Assembly (NCBI GenBank): GCA_015058375.1
Contig: SVCK01000116.1
Location: 1-44,531, forward strand
Length of the DNA: 44,531 bases
Direction: 5' to 3'
DNA from: Clostridium sp.
Lineage (GTDB): Bacteria; Bacillota; Clostridia; Clostridiales; Clostridiaceae
Of the stretch, positions 27,606-37,955 are shown in pieces; positions within the stretch are counted from its first letter, which is position 1; each line of letters begins with the position of its first letter. Below the pieces are notes generated by a model. That model saw only the letters and a program-made list of their open reading frames with translations. It was not told the DNA's origin and ran no database searches. Position numbers and translations under genes: made by a program.

Positions 27606-27863
27606 CTACCAACCAAAGCTGTTTCCGCAGCCATCGCCGCACCAGCCGTAAAGTAAAAATAGTAATATTATTAAAATTGAATTATTATTTAGAAGTCCTG
27701 CACCACAAGCTATTAGCCAGAATATAATTGCTTCCCAAAGTCCGCATCCAGTTCCACCAAATATACCATTCATCATGTTATTTCCTGAAGAACAAGGATT
27801 ACAGCAATTGTTATTGCTATATTCATATTTGCAGCAGCTTCTTTTATCTTTATGCTTTGACAT
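27606..27863 (-). CDS. Cys/Asn/Gly-rich small membrane protein (85 aa)
   Basis: This 85-residue protein begins MSKHKDKRSCCKYEYSNNNCCNPC. It then has two hydrophobic segments (LWEAIIFWLIACGAGLL and SILIILLFLLYGW) and ends CGDGCGNSFGW. Nine cysteines, many paired, flank the membrane parts. The composition and layout match the upstream 119-residue protein, which it follows by 40 bases with GGGAG as ribosome site, so they form an operon of related proteins. They may be spore-surface or membrane structural proteins. No named family is recognised. Confidence 0.65.
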   Translation of the reverse strand: MSKHKDKRSCCKYEYSNNNCCNPCSSGNNMMNGIFGGTGCGLWEAIIFWLIACGAGLLNNNSILIILLFLLYGWCGDGCGNSFGW

Positions 27864-27902
27864 AAACTTATCTCCCTTCTAATTAATTTGCAACATTAAA
27901 AA

Positions 27903-28262
27903 TTAACATCCACAATTTGTTCCGTCTAATCCACAGTTTCCACGACAGATAAATAGAAGAACTAATAAGAATAGCCACCAAGCTCCACCAAAGAAGGAGT
28001 TGTTATTATTGTTTCCACAGCAGCAGTTATTTTCTTTCTTTGGGCTCTTTGCATAGCAGCAAGGATTATAGCAGCAATTGTTATTGTTTCCACCCCATCC
28101 GAAGAAGAAGAAGATTATTAAGATCCAAATCCACCAGCTACCTAAGCCACAAGCTGCTCCATAATTTCCTAATGAATTAATTCCATTGCAACCACATGTG
28201 TTGTTAGAACCATTATTAGAATTATTGCAGTTTAATCCTTTAATAATGTCATTGATTTCCAT
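27903..28262 (-). CDS. Cys/Asn/Gly-rich small membrane protein (119 aa)
   Basis: This is a 119-residue protein. A CNGINSLGNYGAACGLG region is followed by a Trp/Phe-rich hydrophobic segment (WWIWILIIFFFFGWGG). A Cys cluster (NNNNCCYNPCCYAKS, ENNCCCGNNNN) comes next, then a second hydrophobic segment (WWLFLLVLLFICRG) and a CGLDGTNCGC tail. Seventeen or so cysteines in such a short protein suggest disulfide cross-linking or metal binding. The ATG at 28262 follows AAGGAGGA. It is first in a two-gene unit behind the engB terminator. No family is recognised, but the low-complexity composition resembles clostridial spore coat-type proteins. Confidence 0.65.
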   Translation of the reverse strand: MEINDIIKGLNCNNSNNGSNNTCGCNGINSLGNYGAACGLGSWWIWILIIFFFFGWGGNNNNCCYNPCCYAKSPKKENNCCCGNNNNNSFFGGAWWLFLLVLLFICRGNCGLDGTNCGC

Positions 28263-28348
28263 AGTGTTTTCCTCCTTGGAATAATATTTAGTTTTTATAC
28301 TATATACTATTCTTTGAATTTACTTTTGACACATTTTTCTAAAAAAAT

Positions 28349-28382
28349 AAGCTGTAAAAAGAATAATATCTTTTTACAGCTT
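28349..28382 (-). terminator. Terminator of the lon-engB transcript
   Basis: A perfect 14-base-pair stem (28349-28362 with 28369-28382) has a 6-base loop, with ATTTTTTT following on the minus strand. Confidence 0.9.
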
Positions 28383-28388
28383 ATAGCT

Positions 28389-28979
28389 TTATTCACTAGC
28401 CAAATCCGAAAATAAATTATCTACTAATTCTTCTCTTCCAATTTTATTTAAAGACGAGAAAAAATAAAATCTATCATTTTCTTCAAGTTTTAATGTATCC
28501 TTAATTAACTTTTCACTTTTTCTAAGTTCATTATTTGATAACTTATCTTTTTTAGTTGCAACAACTATACAATCATATCCAAAATGCTTTATCCAATTAT
28601 ACATTGTAATATCATCAGCTGTTGGTTTATGTCTAGAATCAACCAATAAAACAACTCTTTTTAATTCTTCTCTTCCATGAAGATATGTTTCAATTGTTTT
28701 TCCCCAGCTTTCCTGTTCTTTTTTAGAAACTCTTGCATAACCATAACCAGGTAAATCAACTAGATAGAAATCATTATTTATAAGGAAGAAATTTATTAAT
28801 TTTGTTTTTCCAGGTGTTTGACTTACTTTTGCAAGTTTTTTTCTATTAGTCAATGCATTTATTATTGAACTCTTTCCTACATTTGATCTTCCAACAAACG
28901 CCACTTCGACTCTATTATCTGCTGGATATTGATTTCTTTTAACAGCTGATATAATAAAATCACTACTTTTTATTATCAT
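28389..28979 (-). CDS. engB: Ribosome biogenesis GTPase EngB (YsxC/YihA)
   Basis: This is a 196-residue GTPase required for assembly of the 50S subunit. G1 is GRSNVGKSS (30-38), G2 follows [11 protein letters not shown]3 is DLPGYGYA, G4 is TKKDKL and G5 is SSLN. I start it at the ATG at 28979, nine bases after GGAG, because the protein then aligns with YsxC ([19 protein letters not shown]). A longer reading would begin inside the ribosome site. It overlaps the end of lon by 17 bases, so the two are translationally coupled. Confidence 0.95.
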   Translation of the reverse strand: MIIKSSDFIISAVKRNQYPADNRVEVAFVGRSNVGKSSIINALTNRKKLAKVSQTPGKTKLINFFLINNDFYLVDLPGYGYARVSKKEQESWGKTIETYLHGREELKRVVLLVDSRHKPTADDITMYNWIKHFGYDCIVVATKKDKLSNNELRKSEKLIKDTLKLEENDRFYFFSSLNKIGREELVDNLFSDLASE

Positions 28980-31299
28980 TTGTATCATCTCCAATCAAAG
29001 CATTCGCAAGCACAGTTTCTATTCTTTCGGCTTCAATTATTGTTAATTTTTCTCTTATACTTTCAGGTATTTTTTCTACATCCTTCATATTATCTTTAGG
29101 AATAATTATTGTATCTACACCAGCTCTAACTGCTGCTAATGATTTTTCTTTTAATCCACCTATAGGCAATACTTTTCCTGTAAGAGTTATCTCTCCAGTC
29201 ATCGCAATATTACCTCTAACTTTTCTTCCAGATAATGCTGACACAAGAGATGTAATCATAGTAACACCTGCTGAAGGTCCATCTTTAGGAACTGCACCTT
29301 CTGGTACATGAATATGAACATCCTTGTTTTTATAAAATTCATTATCTATTCCATATTTTTTAGCATTTGCTCTCACATATGAATAGGCTGCTTTTGCAGA
29401 TTCTTGCATAACATCTCCAAGCTTTCCTGTTAATTGAAGCTTGCCATTTCCATCCATAACCATAGTTTCTATATATAAAGTATCTCCACCATAGGCTGTC
29501 CATGCAAGTCCAGTTACAACACCTATTTTATCTTCATTTTTTATCTCATCAAAAGTAAATATTCTCACTCCAAGAAGTTCTTCTACTTTCTGCTTATTAA
29601 TAGTTATAGATTCATCATCCTTTTTTAGCATTTCAGCTAATGCCTTTCTTATAAGCTTTCCAATAGCTCTCTCTAGGCTTCTTACTCCTGATTCCCTTGT
29701 ATAACCATCAACAACTTCTCTTATAGCCTCATCTTCTATTATTACTTTATCATTAGATATATTGTACTCGTTAAATATCTTAGGTATCAAATGATTCTTA
29801 GCTATATGAAATTTTTCTTCATAAGTATATCCTGACACTTCAACTATTTCCATTCTATCTAGTAAAGGTCTTGGAATAGTATCTAATGAATTAGCTGTTG
29901 TTATAAACATAGTTTTAGATAAATCTAAAGGTAATTCTAAATAATTATCTCTAAAAGATTTATTTTGTTCGCTATCTAAAACTTCCAATAATGCATCTGC
30001 AGGATTACCCTTATAATCTGAACTCAACTTATCAATTTCATCCAAAAGTATTAATGGATTTAGAGATTTAGCTTCTTTAAGACCATATGCAATTCTTCCT
30101 GGAATTGCTGCTACATAAGTTCTTCTATGTCCTCTTATTTCAGCTTCATCTTTTAATCCTCCTAAAGACATTCTTACAAAATGCCTATTAATTGCTTTTG
30201 CTATAGACTTTGCTATTGAAGTCTTACCTACACCTGGAGGACCTACTAAACAAAGAATTGGTCCCTTTAAAGATCCACTTATCTTCTTTACAGCAAGATA
30301 TTCTATTATTCTTTCCTTAACATCTTCTAATCCATAATGCTCTTCATTTAATACTTCTTCAACCTTTTTAATATCAAGTCTTTCTCTTGAATATTTTCCC
30401 CATGGAATATCAAGTACCCATTCGATATAAGATTGAATAGTATTTCCTTCTGTTGAAGACACACTTGTTCTCTTCAATTTTTTTAGTTCTTTAGTAAGTT
30501 TTTCTTTTACTTCTTTTGGAAGTTTCTTTTTTGAAATTGTTTCTTCAAAATCCTTTATAACAGCTTTATCTTCACTATCTTCCCCAAGCTCTTCTTGGAT
30601 AAATTTAAGTTGCTCTCTTAAATAAAATTCTTTTTGTGAATCATCAACACTTTTCTTCATTTTACCTGCAATTTTCTTTTGAACCTTTAATACTTTTATT
30701 TCATTTTCTATTGCAACTAAAAGCATTTCTATTCTCTTTTTTATATCAATAGTTTGAAGTACTTCCTGTTTTTTTTCTTCAGTCAATGGTAGATAACTTG
30801 AAACTATATTAACAAATTCATCCGGATTTTTTTCACTTTTTATGTTATTTACCATCTCTGGACTGTCGTCTCCAGCCATTTTAACAAACTTTCTGAAAGA
30901 TTTTTTTAAGCTTTCAAAATAAGCTGTAACTTCAGTATCTTCATTATTAAGTTCTTCTAATATTTCTTTTACAACTACCTCGAAATATTTATCATTATCT
31001 GCATATTCTTCTATTTCTGCTCTATACTTACCTTCTACCAAGACTCTTATAACGTCTCCTGGCATCTTTATAATCTGTTTTATCTTACATACAGTTCCTA
31101 TAGTATTTATATCAGCTTCTGTTGGTTCATCTAATTCAATTTTCTTTTGCATCGCCAAAAATATTTCTTCATTGTTTAGCATTGCAACATTAACAGCCTC
31201 AACTGATTTTTCTCTACCAACATCAAAATGCAAAACCATATTAGGAAAAATTGTTAATCCCCTTAGAGGAATTAATGGAAGTGTATTTTTATTATCCAT
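28963..31299 (-). CDS. lon: ATP-dependent protease Lon (LonA)
   Basis: This is a 778-residue cytoplasmic protease that degrades misfolded and regulatory proteins. It has an N-terminal substrate domain ([22 protein letters not shown]), an AAA+ module with Walker [10 protein letters not shown], and a C-terminal serine-lysine protease domain with PKDGPSAG (Ser676) and GGLKEK (Lys717). I start it at the ATG at 31299 behind GGAGGGGAG. A longer start includes that site. The gene is the usual LonA length and complete. It has its own promoter and lies downstream of clpX behind a terminator. Confidence 0.96.
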   Translation of the reverse strand: MDNKNTLPLIPLRGLTIFPNMVLHFDVGREKSVEAVNVAMLNNEEIFLAMQKKIELDEPTEADINTIGTVCKIKQIIKMPGDVIRVLVEGKYRAEIEEYADNDKYFEVVVKEILEELNNEDTEVTAYFESLKKSFRKFVKMAGDDSPEMVNNIKSEKNPDEFVNIVSSYLPLTEEKKQEVLQTIDIKKRIEMLLVAIENEIKVLKVQKKIAGKMKKSVDDSQKEFYLREQLKFIQEELGEDSEDKAVIKDFEETISKKKLPKEVKEKLTKELKKLKRTSVSSTEGNTIQSYIEWVLDIPWGKYSRERLDIKKVEEVLNEEHYGLEDVKERIIEYLAVKKISGSLKGPILCLVGPPGVGKTSIAKSIAKAINRHFVRMSLGGLKDEAEIRGHRRTYVAAIPGRIAYGLKEAKSLNPLILLDEIDKLSSDYKGNPADALLEVLDSEQNKSFRDNYLELPLDLSKTMFITTANSLDTIPRPLLDRMEIVEVSGYTYEEKFHIAKNHLIPKIFNEYNISNDKVIIEDEAIREVVDGYTRESGVRSLERAIGKLIRKALAEMLKKDDESITINKQKVEELLGVRIFTFDEIKNEDKIGVVTGLAWTAYGGDTLYIETMVMDGNGKLQLTGKLGDVMQESAKAAYSYVRANAKKYGIDNEFYKNKDVHIHVPEGAVPKDGPSAGVTMITSLVSALSGRKVRGNIAMTGEITLTGKVLPIGGLKEKSLAAVRAGVDTIIIPKDNMKDVEKIPESIREKLTIIEAERIETVLANALIGDDTNDNKK

Positions 31300-31343
31300 T
31301 TTTCTCCCCTCCATATATATATAATTTTTATTTAGTCTTAAAT

Positions 31344-31372
31344 AGTATACACATAATAAAAAATTTTTTCAA
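31344..31372 (-). promoter_or_regulatory. lon promoter
   Basis: On the minus strand TTGAAA (31372-31367) and TATACT (31349-31344) are separated by 17 bases, 45 bases before the start codon. I see no CIRCE or CtsR operator. Confidence 0.7.
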
Positions 31373-31459
31373 TAAATATAAAGGTAAATACATTATTCTT
31401 TCTCTTTTAAGTATTAATTTGACTAATATATTTAATTAATTCAATTTTGTAATATTCAA

Positions 31460-31501
31460 AAAAAGTATCAATTTATGACCTAACATAAATTAATACTTTT
31501 T
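31460..31501 (-). terminator. clpX terminator
   Basis: A long AT-rich stem (AAAAAGTATTAATTTATG on the minus strand with its near-perfect complement) has a 6-base loop and ends in a T7 run. It separates clpX from lon. Confidence 0.8.
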
Positions 31502-31513
31502 CTAAACTCAATA

Positions 31514-32812
31514 TTAAGCTGTTTCAATACCCTTACTTTTCTTAGTCTTTTTATTAGATCTTAAAAGAGCTCTTTCTTCTCCTTCAGCGACCCTATGAAT
31601 TTCTGGTTCTTGTTTATCTTTTATTGTTGGTTCAGTTATAACAACTTTATCGATTCTATCATCCGAAGGAATATCAAACATAATATTTGTCATTACATCT
31701 TCAATAATAGATCTTAAACCTCTTGCTCCAGTTTGTCTTTCAATCGCCTTATCAGCTATTGCATTTAAAGCCTTTTCTGTAAATTCTAATTGAACATTAT
31801 CCATTTCAAATAGCTTTCTATATTGCTTAACTAATGCATTCTTAGGCTTACTTAAAATATTAACAAGAGCTTCTCTATCTAAAGATTCTAATGTTACAAC
31901 TAAAGGTAATCTTCCTACAAATTCAGGAATTAAACCAAACTTCAATAAATCACTTGGTTCAATTTCTTTAAATAAGCTTCCAACATCTTTTTCATCTTTA
32001 GATTGAATATCTGCTCCAAATCCAATCGAACTCTTTCTTGTTCTCTTTTCAATAATTTTATCAACGCCATCAAACGCACCACCACAAATAAATAATATAT
32101 TTGCAGTATTTATTTGTATAAATTCTTGATGAGGATGTTTTCTTCCCCCTTGTGGTGGAACAGATGCCACTGTACCTTCAAGAATTTTTAATAATGCTTG
32201 TTGTACACCTTCACCTGATACATCTCTAGTAATTGATGGATTTTCTGATTTTCTTGCTATCTTATCAATTTCATCAATATATATTATTCCTTTTTCAGCT
32301 CTTTCAACATCATAATCAGCATTTTGAATAAGTCTTAAAAGAATATTTTCAACATCTTCTCCAACATATCCTGCTTCAGTTAATGTAGTAGCATCAGCAA
32401 TAGCAAAAGGTACATTTAAAAACTTTGCTAAAGTTTGAGCTAAAAATGTTTTACCAGAACCTGTAGGACCTAATAATAATATGTTACTCTTTTGTAATTC
32501 CACATCATCTTCAGAATCTCTAGAATTAACCCTTTTATAATGATTATAAACTGCTACTGATAGTGCTTTTTTAGCATCTTCTTGCCCAATTACATAATCA
32601 TCTAAATATCTCTTAATCTCTCGTGGCTTTGGTAATTCTTTAGCATCAAATTCAACAGATTCATCAAATTCATCAGCTATAATTTCAGAACATAATTCAA
32701 TACATTCATCACAAATATATACTCCTGGACCAGCTATTAATCTCTTAACCTGCTCTTGACCTTTGCCACAGAAAGAACATTTGAATTGTTTTTTTTCATC
32801 GTATTTAGCCAT
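31514..32812 (-). CDS. clpX: ATP-dependent Clp protease ATPase subunit ClpX
   Basis: This is a 432-residue AAA+ unfoldase that feeds tagged substrates to ClpP. The zinc-binding domain has Cys12, Cys15, Cys34 and Cys37. Walker A is GPTGSGKT (115-122), Walker B is IIYIDEID, and the pore loop GYVGED is present. The IGF loop that docks on ClpP reads IGFGAD near residue 268. It follows clpP by 28 bases in the usual clpP-clpX pair. Confidence 0.97.
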   Translation of the reverse strand: MAKYDEKKQFKCSFCGKGQEQVKRLIAGPGVYICDECIELCSEIIADEFDESVEFDAKELPKPREIKRYLDDYVIGQEDAKKALSVAVYNHYKRVNSRDSEDDVELQKSNILLLGPTGSGKTFLAQTLAKFLNVPFAIADATTLTEAGYVGEDVENILLRLIQNADYDVERAEKGIIYIDEIDKIARKSENPSITRDVSGEGVQQALLKILEGTVASVPPQGGRKHPHQEFIQINTANILFICGGAFDGVDKIIEKRTRKSSIGFGADIQSKDEKDVGSLFKEIEPSDLLKFGLIPEFVGRLPLVVTLESLDREALVNILSKPKNALVKQYRKLFEMDNVQLEFTEKALNAIADKAIERQTGARGLRSIIEDVMTNIMFDIPSDDRIDKVVITEPTIKDKQEPEIHRVAEGEERALLRSNKKTKKSKGIETA

Positions 32813-32840
32813 ACATTCACCTCACTTAGGCATTTTATCC

Positions 32841-33440
32841 TTATTTATCTTTTCCAAATTCATTTCTAGTTATCACTTTATCTACTAATCCGTATTCAGC
32901 AGCCTCATCCCCATCTAAGAAATGATCCCTTTCAACATCCTTTTGTAATTCTTCTAAAGGTTTTCCTGTATTCTCACTTAAAATCTTATTCATCTTTTCT
33001 TTAATTTTTAACATTCTCTTAGCGTGAATATCAATATCAGTAACTTGACCTTGGAATCCTCCTAATGGTTGATGTATCATAATTTCAGCATTAGGAAGAG
33101 CATATCTCTTACCTTTAGCTCCACTTGATAATAAGAATGCACCCATTGAAGCAGCCATTCCCATACATATAGTTGATACATCTGCCTTTATATAATTCAT
33201 AGTATCATATATTGCCATTCCTGCTGTTACTGAACCACCTGGACTATTAATATATAAATAAATATCCTTATCTGGATCTTCACTCTCTAAGAATAATAAT
33301 TGAGCAACTATTAAATTAGCCATATCATCAGTTACTTCACCACTTAACATTATAATTCTATCCTTTAATAATCTAGAATATATATCGTAAGATCTTTCTC
33401 CTCTACCTGTCTGTTCTACAACCATTGGTACTAAAGCCAT
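32841..33440 (-). CDS. clpP: ATP-dependent Clp protease proteolytic subunit ClpP
   Basis: This is a 199-residue serine protease forming a two-ring barrel with ClpX or other Clp ATPases. The catalytic triad Ser98 (MGMAASMG), His123 (MIHQPLGG) and Asp172 (ERDHFL) falls at the canonical positions. The N-terminal [22 protein letters not shown] is typical. The ATG follows an AGAGGAGG site. It is the first gene of the clpP-clpX transcript. Confidence 0.98.
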   Translation of the reverse strand: MALVPMVVEQTGRGERSYDIYSRLLKDRIIMLSGEVTDDMANLIVAQLLFLESEDPDKDIYLYINSPGGSVTAGMAIYDTMNYIKADVSTICMGMAASMGAFLLSSGAKGKRYALPNAEIMIHQPLGGFQGQVTDIDIHAKRMLKIKEKMNKILSENTGKPLEELQKDVERDHFLDGDEAAEYGLVDKVITRNEFGKDK

Positions 33441-33477
33441 AATACAACCTCCTCTTACTTTTTATAAGTATATTGTA

Positions 33478-33506
33478 ATTATACAAAATTTTTTTAATTT
33501 TGTTAA
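33478..33506 (-). promoter_or_regulatory. clpP promoter
   Basis: On the minus strand TTAACA (33506-33501) and TATAAT (33483-33478) are separated by 17 bases. The leader to 33440 is about 30 bases. Confidence 0.65.
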
Positions 33507-33521
33507 TGTATATTTGAAATA

Positions 33522-33548
33522 ATTGCCAGAAAATATTTTTCTGGCAAT
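33522..33548 (-). terminator. tig terminator
   Basis: A perfect 12-base-pair stem (ATTGCCAGAAAA, 33522-33533, with 33537-33548) lies 39 bases after the tig stop. The minus-strand flank is AT-rich but lacks a pure T-run. Confidence 0.65.
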
Positions 33549-33586
33549 CATTTCTTTAAATATTTTATTTATAAAAATCAGTCAAA

Positions 33587-34870
33587 TTATTTTGCGTTAT
33601 CAGCTAATAACTTTATAGTCTTCTTAACAACTATATCATTTGCTATCATAGTACCTTGAGTCTTAACTAGCATATCAATCATCTTTTCATCAGCTTGTGC
33701 TGAGTACATCTTAGCAACTTCTTCAGCTCTTGCTTTAATTTCTTCTTCACTAGCTTCTATCTTTTCTTTTTCTGCTATAGCATTAAGAACTAAGTCTGCT
33801 CTTACCTTCTTATCAGCATTTTCCTTCATGTAATCTCTCATCTTATCCATAGTGCTTCCAGTGAATTCCATGTATTGATCTAAAGTTAATCCTTGATATT
33901 GTAATCTTTGTTGAAGATCTCTAATCATTATATCTATTTCTTTTTCTACCATTACTTGTGGTAAGTCAATCTTTGATGCTTCAACAGCAGCTGTTATTAC
34001 ATCATTTTCAAATTCTTGTTCAGCCTTTTGAGCGTTATGTTCTTCTAAATGCTTTTTAATATCTTCCTTAAGTTCAGCTAAAGTTTCAAATTCTGATGCA
34101 TCTTTTGCTAATTCATCATTTATTTCTGGAAGTTCTTTGAACTTAATTTCTTTAACAGTTACTTTGAAAGTTGCTTCCTTTCCATTTAACTCTTCTTTAC
34201 CGTAGTTTTCTGGGAAAGTAACTTTTACATCTTTGCTTTCTCCAGCTGCTAATCCTACTAATTGTTCTTCAAAGTTATCAATGAATGATCCTGAACCAAT
34301 TTCTAATGAATAATCAGTTCCTTCTCCACCTTCAAAAGCTTCTCCATCAATGAATCCCTTAAAGTCAATTACAGCTATATCACCATTTTCAACTTTACCT
34401 TCTGATTTAGTTTCAATTCTTGCATTTTTTTCTTGTAAAGATTTTATTTGTTTATCAACTTCTTCTTCAGTTACTTCATAAACATTTTTCTTTACTTCTA
34501 ATCCTTTATATTCTCCAAGTTCTACTTCTGGATATACTGTTATTTCTGCAGTATAAACTAAATCTTTTCCTTCTCCAATTTCAACAATATCAACTTTTGG
34601 ATAGTCAACTGGTCTTATATCATTTTCATCTAAAGCTTTTCCGTAAGATTCTTCTATAGCAAAGTTTACAGCATCATCATATAACACTTCTACTCCATAG
34701 AATTTCTTAACCATTGCCATTGGAACTTTTCCTTTTCTGAACCCTTGAACATTAAAACGTGATTTATTCTTGTTATAAGCTTTCTTTAAAGCTTCATTAA
34801 ATCTTTCTGCTTCCACTCTTACTTCAAGTTTAACTTTGTTTGTTTCTATTTTTTCCATTTTAGCTTCCAT
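33587..34870 (-). CDS. tig: Trigger factor chaperone/prolyl isomerase
   Basis: This is a 427-residue ribosome-bound chaperone that meets nascent chains. The N-terminal ribosome-docking signature is GFRKGKVP (43-50). A central FKBP-type PPIase domain spans about 150-240 ([20 protein letters not shown]). The C-terminal helical arms follow. The order tig, clpP, clpX, lon, engB is the common clostridial arrangement. The ATG at 34870 has AGGAGGA at a somewhat long spacing of 11 bases. A second ATG four codons later is possible. Confidence 0.96.
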   Translation of the reverse strand: MEAKMEKIETNKVKLEVRVEAERFNEALKKAYNKNKSRFNVQGFRKGKVPMAMVKKFYGVEVLYDDAVNFAIEESYGKALDENDIRPVDYPKVDIVEIGEGKDLVYTAEITVYPEVELGEYKGLEVKKNVYEVTEEEVDKQIKSLQEKNARIETKSEGKVENGDIAVIDFKGFIDGEAFEGGEGTDYSLEIGSGSFIDNFEEQLVGLAAGESKDVKVTFPENYGKEELNGKEATFKVTVKEIKFKELPEINDELAKDASEFETLAELKEDIKKHLEEHNAQKAEQEFENDVITAAVEASKIDLPQVMVEKEIDIMIRDLQQRLQYQGLTLDQYMEFTGSTMDKMRDYMKENADKKVRADLVLNAIAEKEKIEASEEEIKARAEEVAKMYSAQADEKMIDMLVKTQGTMIANDIVVKKTIKLLADNAK

Positions 34871-34930
34871 CTTCTATATTCCTCCTAAAATAGTAATTAG
34901 CTTCTAAATTTTATTTATACAATCTAGCAT

Positions 34931-34960
34931 ATTATATCATACCTTGCTAATTATTATCAA
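34931..34960 (-). promoter_or_regulatory. tig promoter
   Basis: On the minus strand TTGATA (34960-34955) and TATAAT (34936-34931) are separated by 18 bases. The leader is about 55 bases. Confidence 0.6.
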
Positions 34961-35000
34961 ATTATTTATTTCTTCGGTACTCTTCTCTTATATGTTTTAT

Positions 35001-35795
35001 TTATTGACTTATTTCTCCATTAGAATTCATATAATAAACATTTCCATCCACTGTTATTGAAATACCCTTTTCAGGCAAAACATCACCTATTACTATATCT
35101 GTACCAACAAAGTTCCACACAGTCCTATGTGTATTTTGAGCTAAATCACAAATCCATATATACTTTTTTTGTCCTGAACTTTTAAAATAAGGTAATTCAC
35201 TTACATATACAATTATATTATCATCTATAAATTTAGGTTGGGAATGCCAAGTGTATGTTGGTGTAGCTGATAAAATTTGATCCTTTGGAAAAGTTGAACC
35301 AGCTTGAGATATATACTCCTTCTTAGTTATATCTATTATGTTTCCTTCAATATTCGATACTTTCATATTCTGTGCTGGATCCAAAAATACAACCTTATCC
35401 TTTTGAGGACTAATATTAAATTGATATCCTTCTGGTACTTCAACAGTCTCAATTTGTTTAACACCATTATTTTCAATATATTTAAGTTTTGCATTTACTC
35501 CATCTGCTAAAATTACATTTACAAATAACTCTTCTGGTTTAATTTCTTCCTTTTCTTTTACTTCTTCATTATTGTCATCAATATTTTCATTTTCCAATTG
35601 TTCTTGAGTTTCTCCACTATCAACCCATGCTTGGATATTTGCTCTTAAATTTGTAAAATCAAGCTTTTTAATTTTAGTATTAAAAATTACTATTCCAACA
35701 ACACATATTGCAACTACTGTAATTAATACTGCTATCCTCTTTCTTTTTTTCATTCTTCTCTCATAATCTTTACTAAAAATACTTGGCTTAGACAA
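35001..35795 (-). CDS. Membrane-anchored extracytoplasmic protein, TolB-like repeats
   Basis: This is a 264-residue protein with a charged N-terminus, one membrane helix (about 21-38, RIAVLITVVAICVVGIVIF) and an acidic linker (60-90). The extracytoplasmic beta-rich region has WD/TolB-like strands (PQKDKVVFLDPAQNMKVSNIEGN, QKKYIWICDLAQNTHRTVW). Start codon is TTG at 35795 with AGGAGG nine bases before. It lies upstream of tig with its own spacing, so it may be the first gene before that operon or separate. The function is unknown. Confidence 0.6.
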   Translation of the reverse strand: MSKPSIFSKDYERRMKKRKRIAVLITVVAICVVGIVIFNTKIKKLDFTNLRANIQAWVDSGETQEQLENENIDDNNEEVKEKEEIKPEELFVNVILADGVNAKLKYIENNGVKQIETVEVPEGYQFNISPQKDKVVFLDPAQNMKVSNIEGNIIDITKKEYISQAGSTFPKDQILSATPTYTWHSQPKFIDDNIIVYVSELPYFKSSGQKKYIWICDLAQNTHRTVWNFVGTDIVIGDVLPEKGISITVDGNVYYMNSNGEISQ

Positions 35796-35882
35796 CTTAA
35801 TTAACCTCCTATAAAACTATATCTAGTTTTAAATTATAATCGTTTATTATATTATATATTATTAATACAAATATTTGTATAA

Positions 35883-36479
35883 TTACTTTTGACCTTTCGC
35901 CTTATCACAACACGAACAATTTTCTAAACACTTGCAGATCATTTCAGAATTACATCCTTCTTTGCTTTTGCATTCACCACATTGTCCCGATTTTTTCTTA
36001 GGTCTCACAAAATTTTGAGTATAGATCTCGTATTCATTTTCTTTGTATAAAAGTTCCATATGATATTTTGCAACAATAAAGATACCACTTTCATCACTAT
36101 CTGACAACAATATATATTCTTCTATATCCTTAAATTTATTTAACTTTAAATATGTCATAAACTTATTTTCTATATCTTCTATAGAGTCATATGAATTATT
36201 TTCATATCTTAAAAAGACAACTCCGTTTCCACTAAAATATTCAGGAATCTTCTTTAAAATTTCTTTAAATTCATAAAAATTATTTTTCCCATTTTGAAGG
36301 ATTAATATACCATCACATTTATCATTAAAACTATTAAGCATATTATACTTTCCATTATTAATTTCTATATATCTACTATCTTCCCCTATTATTTTTACTT
36401 CAATAATAGCCTTATTAAATTTTTTAGTTATAAACTTGATAGATTTTTTTATTTTTTCTTCTATATTTAAACATTTCAT
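35883..36479 (-). CDS. Hypothetical protein with Cys-rich tail
   Basis: This is a 198-residue soluble protein. I start it at the ATG at 36479 behind GGAGGTGGGA. The longer frame would translate that site. The first 155 residues look globular alpha/beta (CDGILILQNGKN, GNGVVFLRYENN). The C-terminal 35 residues hold eleven cysteines in CGEC, GCNSEMICKC and NCSCCDKAK, suggesting a metal-binding or metallothionein-like tail. Its position is next to the TcaA-like gene. No family is recognised. Confidence 0.6.
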   Translation of the reverse strand: MKCLNIEEKIKKSIKFITKKFNKAIIEVKIIGEDSRYIEINNGKYNMLNSFNDKCDGILILQNGKNNFYEFKEILKKIPEYFSGNGVVFLRYENNSYDSIEDIENKFMTYLKLNKFKDIEEYILLSDSDESGIFIVAKYHMELLYKENEYEIYTQNFVRPKKKSGQCGECKSKEGCNSEMICKCLENCSCCDKAKGQK

Positions 36480-36523
36480 AATTCCCACCTCCAAAATTTT
36501 ATTATAAAAATCTTTTTCTTACT

Positions 36524-36551
36524 TTGCTTTTTAATTTTTTTGTCATATAAT
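36524..36551 (+). promoter_or_regulatory. Possible promoter of the second C-rich small RNA
   Basis: TTGCTT (36524-36529) and a perfect TATAAT (36546-36551) are separated by 16 bases. The start would be near 36558. Confidence 0.45.
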
Positions 36552-36557
36552 ATAGTT

Positions 36558-36685
36558 ATGAATTAATTTTAGCCCATACATCCTAGCATAAAGTTAGGTT
36601 GATATAAACCCCACAATATGTTCATTTATCCCTTTCACAAATGAACATAACCCAAACCTGTACTATAAAAAGTACAGGTTTTTAA
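36558..36685 (+). ncRNA. Candidate C-rich small RNA with loop-exposed UCCC
   Basis: This plus-strand intergenic stretch of about 128 bases has no ORF. It shows repeated C-runs (GCCC near 36572, ACCCC near 36609, ATCCC near 36629, ACCC near 36650). A perfect 11-base-pair hairpin, TATGTTCATTT/AAATGAACATA (36617-36649), carries the ATCCC in its loop. A terminator hairpin AAACCTGTACT/AGTACAGGTTT (36654-36681) with TTAATTTT follows. A promoter lies just upstream. This matches the layout of Firmicute RNAs that use CCC-rich loops to block Shine-Dalgarno sites. Its end lies opposite the stop of the convergent TcaA-like gene, so the hairpin may also serve that gene. Confidence 0.5.
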
Positions 36686-36687
36686 TT

Positions 36688-37866
36688 TTACAAACTGAAA
36701 TTTTCCACATCAGAAACTATCCATTCTTTATTTTCTTCATCATAAATCAATTTAGTAAAAAAGTTTTTTGAAACTTTATTCTTTTCTAATCCAAATAAGC
36801 GTTTTTCCACAACGTAGTCAACATCTACCAATACATTAGCCTTATATACGCCTTCATTATAGGTAAATTCACTTTTATCTTGCACTATATTTATATTATC
36901 AATAGAATATTTATTTTTTAAAAGTATATACTTTTCTTGTAAAACTGAATATATTTTATTCTTAACCTGTTCTTCTGAATTAGTTATATCCGATTTATTT
37001 TCAGCATTTAAAGCATTAAATACACTTAAATAAAATTTGTTAGAAACCTCTGTTAAGTCATCTACAAGATTATCATTCTTAATATCAATATCCAAATTTA
37101 TAACTGGTATGTCCTTTATATACTCTTCTTCACTTCTTATTCTTCCCCAAGGAAATTCTTTTTCTATGTATACTGATGATGAACCATCTGTCTGAAAAGG
37201 TCCTATTTCATCTATTTCTTCTACTTTCTTACCTGTATCTTCTCCATTAATATATACTTGAGCATCTTTAAATATAGATTTAACACTTACATTTATAGCA
37301 TTAAATTTAATCTTCAACTCTTCATCGTTCATCAACAAAAATTCATGTGTTGTTTCAATATCACCATAATCTCCGTGTAATAATCCCTTAACAGTATAAA
37401 TCCCTGGAATAACATTTTCTATAGATTCTCCAGAATTTATATATTTTTCATTATCTATTGTAAATGTTGATGATTCAAAATTACTATCTATCTTAATATT
37501 ATAAGTATTTAACTCTAACTTATATATATTTAGAATACCTTTCTTCTTATTTCTAATATTGAACACTGATGTATCTTTACCCTTTTTTAAACTACTAATT
37601 AAATTATCTATTGCCTGTGAATTTTGCATATAATACTGCATTAAAGGTTTTAAATCTTCCTTAGCTACCTTGTCTTCGTTAATTTCAACAAGATTTCTTA
37701 AAGAATTTAAATCACCTTCTTTTAAACATACCTCAAGCTTAGCAATTACTCTATCTCTACTATTATTAATATGTTGAATAGAATACCCCATTCCTAATAA
37801 GACCATCACAATTCCAATAATAGAAATAATTTTAAATCTCTTTTTCAAAAATAATCTATTACGCAT
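36688..37866 (-). CDS. TcaA-like membrane-anchored protein
   Basis: This is a 392-residue protein with a basic N-terminus, one membrane helix (about 14-31) and a long extracytoplasmic part. The repeated beta domains (YTVKGLLHGDYGDIETTHEF, DAQVYINGEDTGKK) and the C-terminal NTF2-like domain ending EWIVSDVENFSL fit the TcaA/YvbJ group, associated with cell wall stress and glycopeptide response. The N-terminal zinc ribbon seen in many members is absent. I start it at the ATG at 37866 behind AGGTGGTGA, as the GTG upstream would be part of that site. The role here is unknown. Confidence 0.65.
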   Translation of the reverse strand: MRNRLFLKKRFKIISIIGIVMVLLGMGYSIQHINNSRDRVIAKLEVCLKEGDLNSLRNLVEINEDKVAKEDLKPLMQYYMQNSQAIDNLISSLKKGKDTSVFNIRNKKKGILNIYKLELNTYNIKIDSNFESSTFTIDNEKYINSGESIENVIPGIYTVKGLLHGDYGDIETTHEFLLMNDEELKIKFNAINVSVKSIFKDAQVYINGEDTGKKVEEIDEIGPFQTDGSSSVYIEKEFPWGRIRSEEEYIKDIPVINLDIDIKNDNLVDDLTEVSNKFYLSVFNALNAENKSDITNSEEQVKNKIYSVLQEKYILLKNKYSIDNINIVQDKSEFTYNEGVYKANVLVDVDYVVEKRLFGLEKNKVSKNFFTKLIYDEENKEWIVSDVENFSL

Positions 37867-37955
37867 TATTATCACCACCTATTTATAAAAAACATCAATT
37901 CATTCTTATTTTCTTCTACTATAAAAATTATTCCTCCCTTTAAACTATAATAGAA

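Noticed and set aside
28980-28994. Longer EngB start at a TTG
   Set aside because: It would translate the GGAG ribosome site, and the ATG at 28979 aligns with the start of YsxC.
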